Shown piece after piece: positions 12,875-16,711 of a stretch of 16,711 bases of DNA. A program made the position numbers and the translations under genes. The stretch spans positions 1 through 16,711 of the forward strand of contig JAZQQK010000004.1 in NCBI GenBank assembly GCA_045629065.1, read 5' to 3'. The DNA is from JAKSSM01 sp045629065. Its GTDB lineage: Bacteria; Bacillota; Clostridia; Peptostreptococcales; Anaerovoracaceae. Every line of letters begins with the position of its first letter. Position 1 is the stretch's first letter. A model generated the notes under the pieces. That model made no database searches, was not told the DNA's origin, and was given only the letters and a program-made list of their open reading frames with translations.

Positions 12875-14380
12875 TTAGAGACCGTCTTGGAGTCTCTTGT
12901 CCTTGAGCTTTCCTCTTACGATAAAGAATACGGAAAGAACTGTTGCTACCCATAATACCCAGCAGATTGGTGATGAGAAGAATACACTCAAATTACCATC
13001 TGTAAGAGTTAACGCTCTACGAGCATAGTTCTCAAAGAGTGGCTCTAAGATGAAGCCGATGATTACTGTTACTTGAGGAATCTTGAGCTTTGAGAATACA
13101 TAAGCGATAGCAGCAAATACTAACATAATCCATACGTCAGTTAAGTTTGTGTTGAGCGCATATACACCTACGCAGCAGAATGCGCATACACAAGGGAAGA
13201 TGATTGATGAAGGTGCTGAGCATACCCATCTAAATCCTCTCCAGCTTAAGAGTACGATAATTAAGAGTACAGCGTTTACAATCATTAAGCCTGCATAGAT
13301 AGCTTTAACTGTGCCTGGGCTTTCGATGAATACTAATGGACCAGGAGTTAAACCTTGTACCATAAATGCACCCATGAGGATAGCTGCGCCTGCATCTCCA
13401 GGAACACCGAGTGAAAGAAGCGGAATCATTGTGGAGCCTGTAACTGCGTTGTTAGCAGATTCAGGGCAGCAGATGCCTTCTACAGAACCTTGACCGAATT
13501 GTTCAGGGTGTTTAGATTTTTTCTTACCAAACTCATATCCTAAATAAGCAGCAAGTGAACCGCCTAAGCCAGGGAGCGCACCGATTGCAGAACCGATTGC
13601 AGAACCCATGAACCAGTTGCCGATATTTTGCTTGAGGTCGCCCATTGTGAATTTATCATCAAACCTGGACTGTGCAGGTGGCAATTGTGGCATATCAGCT
13701 TTTTCTCTAACATTTTCCATCTGGTTAAAGATTTCAGACATTGCGAGGAAACCGATCATCATAACTACGAGGTCAACTCCAGAGAAAAGTTTTGGAACAC
13801 CAAAGGCGAATCTTGCGATTGTAAATCCTTTGTCAAGTCCAACAGTACCAAAGAGAAGACCGAATGCACCGCCAATTAGACCCTTTACTAATGACTTACC
13901 AGAAGCAGAAGCAATGATTGTAAGTGAGAATATCATCAATACTGTATACTCTGCAGGACCAACCTTAAGAGCGAACTTAGCGATTGGTTCTGTTACTAAA
14001 CAAAGTAAAACTGTACTGAAGAAGCATCCGAATACGGATGAGTATAATGCCGCTTTAACGGCTTTTCCTACCATACCCTTTTTGGCGAGCTGATATCCAT
14101 CAAGTACTGTAGCACCAGCAGCAGGTGTACCAGGAGTACCAATCATGATAGCGGAAAGTGATCCACCGAACATGCCTGCGTTGAAGCATCCGAGTAACAT
14201 AGGAATAGATTGTGAAGGTTCAAGTTTCCAAGTGAATGGGATAAGGAGTGCCATACCCATAGCACCTGTAAGTCCTGGGATAGCTCCCATTACTAAACCT
14301 AAAGCAACACCAGCAATTAACCAAATAAGGTTGCCAGGCATTAAGAGGCCAACCAATGCCGACCAGAAAGTATCAAACAT
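12875..14380 (-). CDS. tctA: Tripartite tricarboxylate transporter, large membrane subunit
   Basis: The protein is 501 aa, the usual TctA length, with about ten or more hydrophobic segments. Family signatures are GLVMGAIPGLTGAMGMALLIP (cut) near residue 27 and the GGSLSAIMIGTPGTPAAGATV region near residue 72. A second related pair, GSAIGALPGLGGSLAAY and GSTMIPLLSLGVPG, lies in the C-terminal half and reflects the internal duplication. It forms the sodium- or proton-driven permease with TctB. The start has AGGAGG upstream and lies 15 bases after the tctB stop. Confidence 0.95.
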   Translation of the reverse strand: MFDTFWSALVGLLMPGNLIWLIAGVALGLVMGAIPGLTGAMGMALLIPFTWKLEPSQSIPMLLGCFNAGMFGGSLSAIMIGTPGTPAAGATVLDGYQLAKKGMVGKAVKAALYSSVFGCFFSTVLLCLVTEPIAKFALKVGPAEYTVLMIFSLTIIASASGKSLVKGLIGGAFGLLFGTVGLDKGFTIARFAFGVPKLFSGVDLVVMMIGFLAMSEIFNQMENVREKADMPQLPPAQSRFDDKFTMGDLKQNIGNWFMGSAIGSAIGALPGLGGSLAAYLGYEFGKKKSKHPEQFGQGSVEGICCPESANNAVTGSTMIPLLSLGVPGDAGAAILMGAFMVQGLTPGPLVFIESPGTVKAIYAGLMIVNAVLLIIVLLSWRGFRWVCSAPSSIIFPCVCAFCCVGVYALNTNLTDVWIMLVFAAIAYVFSKLKIPQVTVIIGFILEPLFENYARRALTLTDGNLSVFFSSPICWVLWVATVLSVFFIVRGKLKDKRLQDGL

Positions 14381-14395
14381 ATGTCGTCCTCCTTT

Positions 14396-14866
14396 CTATG
14401 GCATTCTGAGCAAGAGCAACTTGCTGAATGCAAAATAAATAACTAATGGAAGTACAATTGCAACAATCGCAATCTTAATCCAATTTCTCTGGCCAGAGAA
14501 GAACATCAACCATGCGAGTAATACAATAGTTGAAGGAATGTAGCCAATAAACTTAAGTGCAACGCAATAAAGTATCATGGTGCCAAGTGTAACACCAACC
14601 ATCATAAACTGGTGACCAGTAGTCTTGTAGTAAGTCTGTTGGTCAGCAGGAATTTTCTTCATTTGCCATAAGCCTTGAAGCCCCAACCAAAGTCCTAAGC
14701 CAGTTAATAAAATACCGATTGCATAAGGGAAAAGTCTTGGCGAATTAAACCAAGGTGCTTCAACTTCTCTAATCTGTGTTGGTATTAACCAAAAGATTAC
14801 GGCTAATCCAAATGCGGCGATACACATACCAGATATGAAGTTGACCTTTGACTCTCTCGCGTTCAT
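14396..14866 (-). CDS. tctB: Tripartite tricarboxylate transporter, small membrane subunit
   Basis: The protein is 156 aa from the ATG at 14866 (MNARESKVNFISGM), with AAGGAGA upstream. A longer in-frame reading back to 14953 would begin at about the predicted sigma-54 transcription start, so it is rejected. There are four hydrophobic segments: a helix near residues 13-32, one near 48-68, one near 85-105 and the C-terminal pair FIGYIPSTIVLLAWLMFF (cut) and IAIVAIVLPLVIYFAF. It ends LLLLRMP. The topology and length are those of TctB. It is the first gene of the operon. Confidence 0.88.
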   Translation of the reverse strand: MNARESKVNFISGMCIAAFGLAVIFWLIPTQIREVEAPWFNSPRLFPYAIGILLTGLGLWLGLQGLWQMKKIPADQQTYYKTTGHQFMMVGVTLGTMILYCVALKFIGYIPSTIVLLAWLMFFSGQRNWIKIAIVAIVLPLVIYFAFSKLLLLRMP

Positions 14867-14915
14867 AATGCAATCTCCTTTCTTAAAAATGTCAATAATT
14901 ACTTTTGATAGATAG

Positions 14916-14935
14916 AAGCAATTCGAGCATTGCTT
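14916..14935 (-). promoter_or_regulatory. Stem-loop in the tct operon leader
   Basis: AAGCAAT and ATTGCTT form a perfect 7-bp stem around a 6-base loop (TCGAGC on the plus strand). It lies about 16-35 bases inside the predicted sigma-54 transcript. There is no T-tract, so it is not a terminator; it may stabilise the 5' end. Confidence 0.4.
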
Positions 14936-14961
14936 ATTAATTATTGTGCACATCTATATTG

Positions 14962-14978
14962 TGCAATTAGTGTGCCAA
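14962..14978 (-). promoter_or_regulatory. Sigma-54 (-24/-12) promoter of the tctBAC-dehydrogenase operon
   Basis: On the minus strand TTGGCAC-ACTAA-TTGCA is a near-perfect RpoN consensus with GG-N10-GC spacing. The predicted start is near 14951, giving a leader of about 85 bases. The sequence TGCACAATA at the -12 box recurs 15 bases downstream, which is unexplained. Confidence 0.9.
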
Positions 14979-15003
14979 AAAAGTTTTTAAGGAAAACTAG
15001 TGA

Positions 15004-15120
15004 TTAGGCACGGCATTTAGGGCTTTTTAACAAATGTTGTGAATCCTGTATGCAAAAATAGGTTAGTTGTACTTTTTTAGGCTTTTTTAGGTGCCCTAAA
15101 GTGACAAAAAACTCGCCTAA
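15004..15120. promoter_or_regulatory. TTAGG/CCTAA half-site array, possible EBP2 enhancer
   Basis: TTAGG occurs at 15004, 15017, 15077 and 15087, and its complement CCTAA at 15095 and 15116. The 15077/15087 pair is 10 bases apart (one turn). The 15087/15095 pair forms TTTAGG-TG-CCCTAAA, a near-palindrome. The region lies 26-140 bases upstream of the sigma-54 promoter, where an enhancer is expected. It is unlike the EBP1 palindrome, in line with a different DNA-binding domain. The rest of the 305-base intergenic region shows nothing more. Confidence 0.5.
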
Positions 15121-15152
15121 TAGTTTCATGCATGTGAACTAATAAGCGAGTT
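15105..15152 (-). terminator. Intrinsic terminator of the EBP2 gene
   Basis: On the minus strand AACTCGC (15146-15152) pairs with GCGAGTT (15110-15116), extended by an imperfect TTAGTT/AACTAT inner stem, and is followed by TTTTTG. It starts about 20 bases after the EBP2 stop. It overlaps the last CCTAA half-site. Confidence 0.75.
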
Positions 15153-15171
15153 ATCATTTAGTTTATAAAAA

Positions 15172-16711
15172 TTAATGGTTTATTACCGCCAAACCGCTTT
15201 TGGTAAGCGATGCGCCTTGTTTTGTCTTACCAACTGTAATATATCCTTGGTTTTCCAAGTGAGCCATGCGGGTTTTGATCTTAGACTCTGTGAGACCGCA
15301 ATCGATGAGTTCTGGAACCTTGGCTAATGTTCCACGACCCGCAGAAATCTTTTTCTCCTTTAGATAGTATATTGCCTTTAGGATGAGCACCATTTCTTCA
15401 TCTAATGTAAAATCATCCGACTTTTCGCCTAGGTTTGCAGTAATGTCCTCCAGATTAGAACCCGAAAATTCCATGTTTACATTCAAGTAATCAACCAACA
15501 TTTCGTTCAACGTCTCATCTGCATATTTGCCCTTCTTTTTTAGGGTGCCGAGAACCTTAATATATTCGGCTACGGCCTTGAGTTCTCTGGCATTTCCTGG
15601 CCAGTTAGCTTTCTCTAACAGGCCGAGAACTTCATCGGTTACAAAGTACTCGACATCACGCTCTGAAAGCATGGAGCTTAAAAGGACTGGAACGTCTTCA
15701 ATTCTCTGTCTAAGCGGAGGAATCGAGAGAGATAATACTTTGATTCTGTAGTATAAATCCTCTCTGAATGTGCCTTCTTGAACCATCTTTTTCAGGTCTT
15801 TATTAGTCGCACAGATTACACGTACATTTACTGGGATAATCTTGTTGCCGCCGACTCTTACAACCTCACGCTCTTCGAGCACTCTCAGAAGTCTTGTCTG
15901 CATCGAAAGGCTTGCGTCACCGATTTCGTCAAGAAAGATAGTACCACCATGAGCGAGCTCGAACAAACCTTGTTTACCACCTTTTACCGCTCCTGTGAAA
16001 GCACCCTCTTCATATCCAAAAAGTTCTGATTCTGCAAGGGTTTCTGGAAGAGCAGCAAAGTTGATTCCCACGAATGGTTCTGATGCCCTAGGCGATGCAT
16101 TATGAATGCTTTGGGCGAATAATTCCTTACCCGTTCCAGATTCGCCGGTTAGAAGGATTGTAGCATCTGACTGTGAACAGATATGCGCAAATTCCTTTGC
16201 GGCTAGAATCTTTGGGCTCTGTCCTTTAATGCTATTAAATGTATATTTTGCAACGAAATCATTGCGTCTTAATCTACGTCTGATCTGAGATTCTGCCTTC
16301 TGTAATTCAGGTACAGAAACGATAGTAACGAGTGTATTAATCTTTTCATCAGCGGAGTATTTTGTCGTTGAAACCACTAGGTTTTGGCCTTCATATTCAA
16401 TGATATAATCCTCTACTTCTTCACCCTTTTCTATGAGCTCGACAAGGTCTTTGAAAGCGCCTAAACCAGTTCTATAGTCAGTTCCAATAACCTTCTCCTT
16501 CGAGACTCCAAAGAACTTTTCAGAAGCCGTATTAAAGAGATTGATCTCGTCGTTTTTATCTATTGAAAATACGACATTTTGATTCATATCGCAAGCCATT
16601 TCGAAGTTAACCAAAGATTGCTTAGTCGTTCTAAGCATCGTGCTAATTGTCTCGGCACGGCCTATAATTCTCTCTATATTTTCACGGTAATATCTTTCTG
16701 CAAGTCTTATT
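15172..16711 (-). CDS. Sigma-54-dependent enhancer-binding regulator with PAS and winged-helix C-terminus (EBP2), 5' end outside window
   Basis: The frame stays open to the right edge. Before the first Met at 16638 it encodes IRLAERYYRENIERIIGRAE (cut), a helical stretch typical of the link after an upstream sensor domain. So the true start is beyond the window. From that Met: PAS at about 12-110, Walker A GESGTGKE (165-172), intact GAFTGA (212-217), Walker B TIFLDEI (233-239), and arginine finger in FREDLYYR (291-298). The usual Fis-type HTH is missing. Instead residues 411-488 (LDEEMVLILKAIYYLKE, then GLTESKIKTRMAHLENQGYI, cut) form a winged helix. It probably activates the tct operon that starts 206 bases downstream of its stop. 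Confidence 0.9.
   Translation of the reverse strand, partial: IRLAERYYRENIERIIGRAETISTMLRTTKQSLVNFEMACDMNQNVVFSIDKNDEINLFNTASEKFFGVSKEKVIGTDYRTGLGAFKDLVELIEKGEEVEDYIIEYEGQNLVVSTTKYSADEKINTLVTIVSVPELQKAESQIRRRLRRNDFVAKYTFNSIKGQSPKILAAKEFAHICSQSDATILLTGESGTGKELFAQSIHNASPRASEPFVGINFAALPETLAESELFGYEEGAFTGAVKGGKQGLFELAHGGTIFLDEIGDASLSMQTRLLRVLEEREVVRVGGNKIIPVNVRVICATNKDLKKMVQEGTFREDLYYRIKVLSLSIPPLRQRIEDVPVLLSSMLSERDVEYFVTDEVLGLLEKANWPGNARELKAVAEYIKVLGTLKKKGKYADETLNEMLVDYLNVNMEFSGSNLEDITANLGEKSDDFTLDEEMVLILKAIYYLKEKKISAGRGTLAKVPELIDCGLTESKIKTRMAHLENQGYITVGKTKQGASLTKSGLAVINH

Noticed and set aside
13608..14093. 161-aa open frame on the plus strand inside tctA
   Set aside because: It is antisense to a conserved membrane protein gene, with no start signals and no family resemblance.
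14867..14953. N-terminal extension of tctB to the ATG at 14953
   Set aside because: It would start at or before the predicted sigma-54 transcript start and lacks a ribosome site; the ATG at 14866 has AAGGAGA.

Overview
The window comes from an AT-rich anaerobic bacterium, most likely a Clostridia-type Bacillota. The pointers are acyl-CoA dehydrogenase/EtfAB genes of the clostridial type with an electron-bifurcation-type EtfB motif, strong AGGAGG ribosome sites, sigma-54 regulators with PAS domains, and several intrinsic terminators. I cannot place it to genus. It reads as a catabolic locus for an unidentified carboxylic acid, with a small toxin-antitoxin islet in the middle.

Left part (1-6524). 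A crotonase-family gene starts at 68 and leaves the window on the minus strand. Then comes the minus-strand operon acyl-CoA dehydrogenase - etfB - etfA (3376 to 291), ended by a hairpin at 215-244. It diverges from a plus-strand sigma-54 enhancer-binding protein (EBP1, 3610-5028; PAS, AAA+ with GAFTGA, TyrR-like HTH). Next is a plus-strand pair: a FabZ-like hot-dog dehydratase and a DapA-like pyruvate-type aldolase. Both enzyme operons have a -24/-12 element with GG-N10-GC spacing (3461-3477 minus; 5049-5065 plus). Three near-identical ATTCA-N4-TGAAT palindromes spaced about two helical turns apart sit in the divergent region and overlay a perfect consensus sigma-A promoter for EBP1. A fourth perfect copy sits just before the aldolase gene.

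Middle (6552-9395). An 80-bp inverted repeat (78/80 identical by eye) brackets a 2.7-kb islet holding a HigBA-like toxin-antitoxin pair, a LysR regulator with a possible divergent small RNA, and a HicAB pair. The outer end of each repeat is the terminator of the flanking catabolic operon, so two convergent operons end on the same duplicated sequence. A third copy of the hairpin lies behind hicB.

Right part (9411-16711). The minus-strand operon tctB - tctA - tctC - zinc alcohol dehydrogenase - VOC protein - SDR dehydrogenase begins at a near-consensus sigma-54 promoter (14962-14978). It ends in a GC-rich structured element followed by a terminator. Upstream is a TTAGG/CCTAA half-site array, then the terminator of a second sigma-54 EBP (EBP2; PAS, AAA+, unusual winged-helix C-terminus). 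EBP2 has no start codon in the window and runs off the right end.

Proposed working model (inference): TctABC imports a carboxylate. Zinc-ADH, VOC protein and SDR oxidise or isomerise it. The aldolase-like and FabZ-like enzymes cleave or dehydrate. Crotonase, acyl-CoA dehydrogenase and bifurcating Etf process an enoyl/acyl-CoA for redox balance. Two sensors, EBP1 and EBP2, switch the halves on through sigma-54. The substrate cannot be named from sequence alone.
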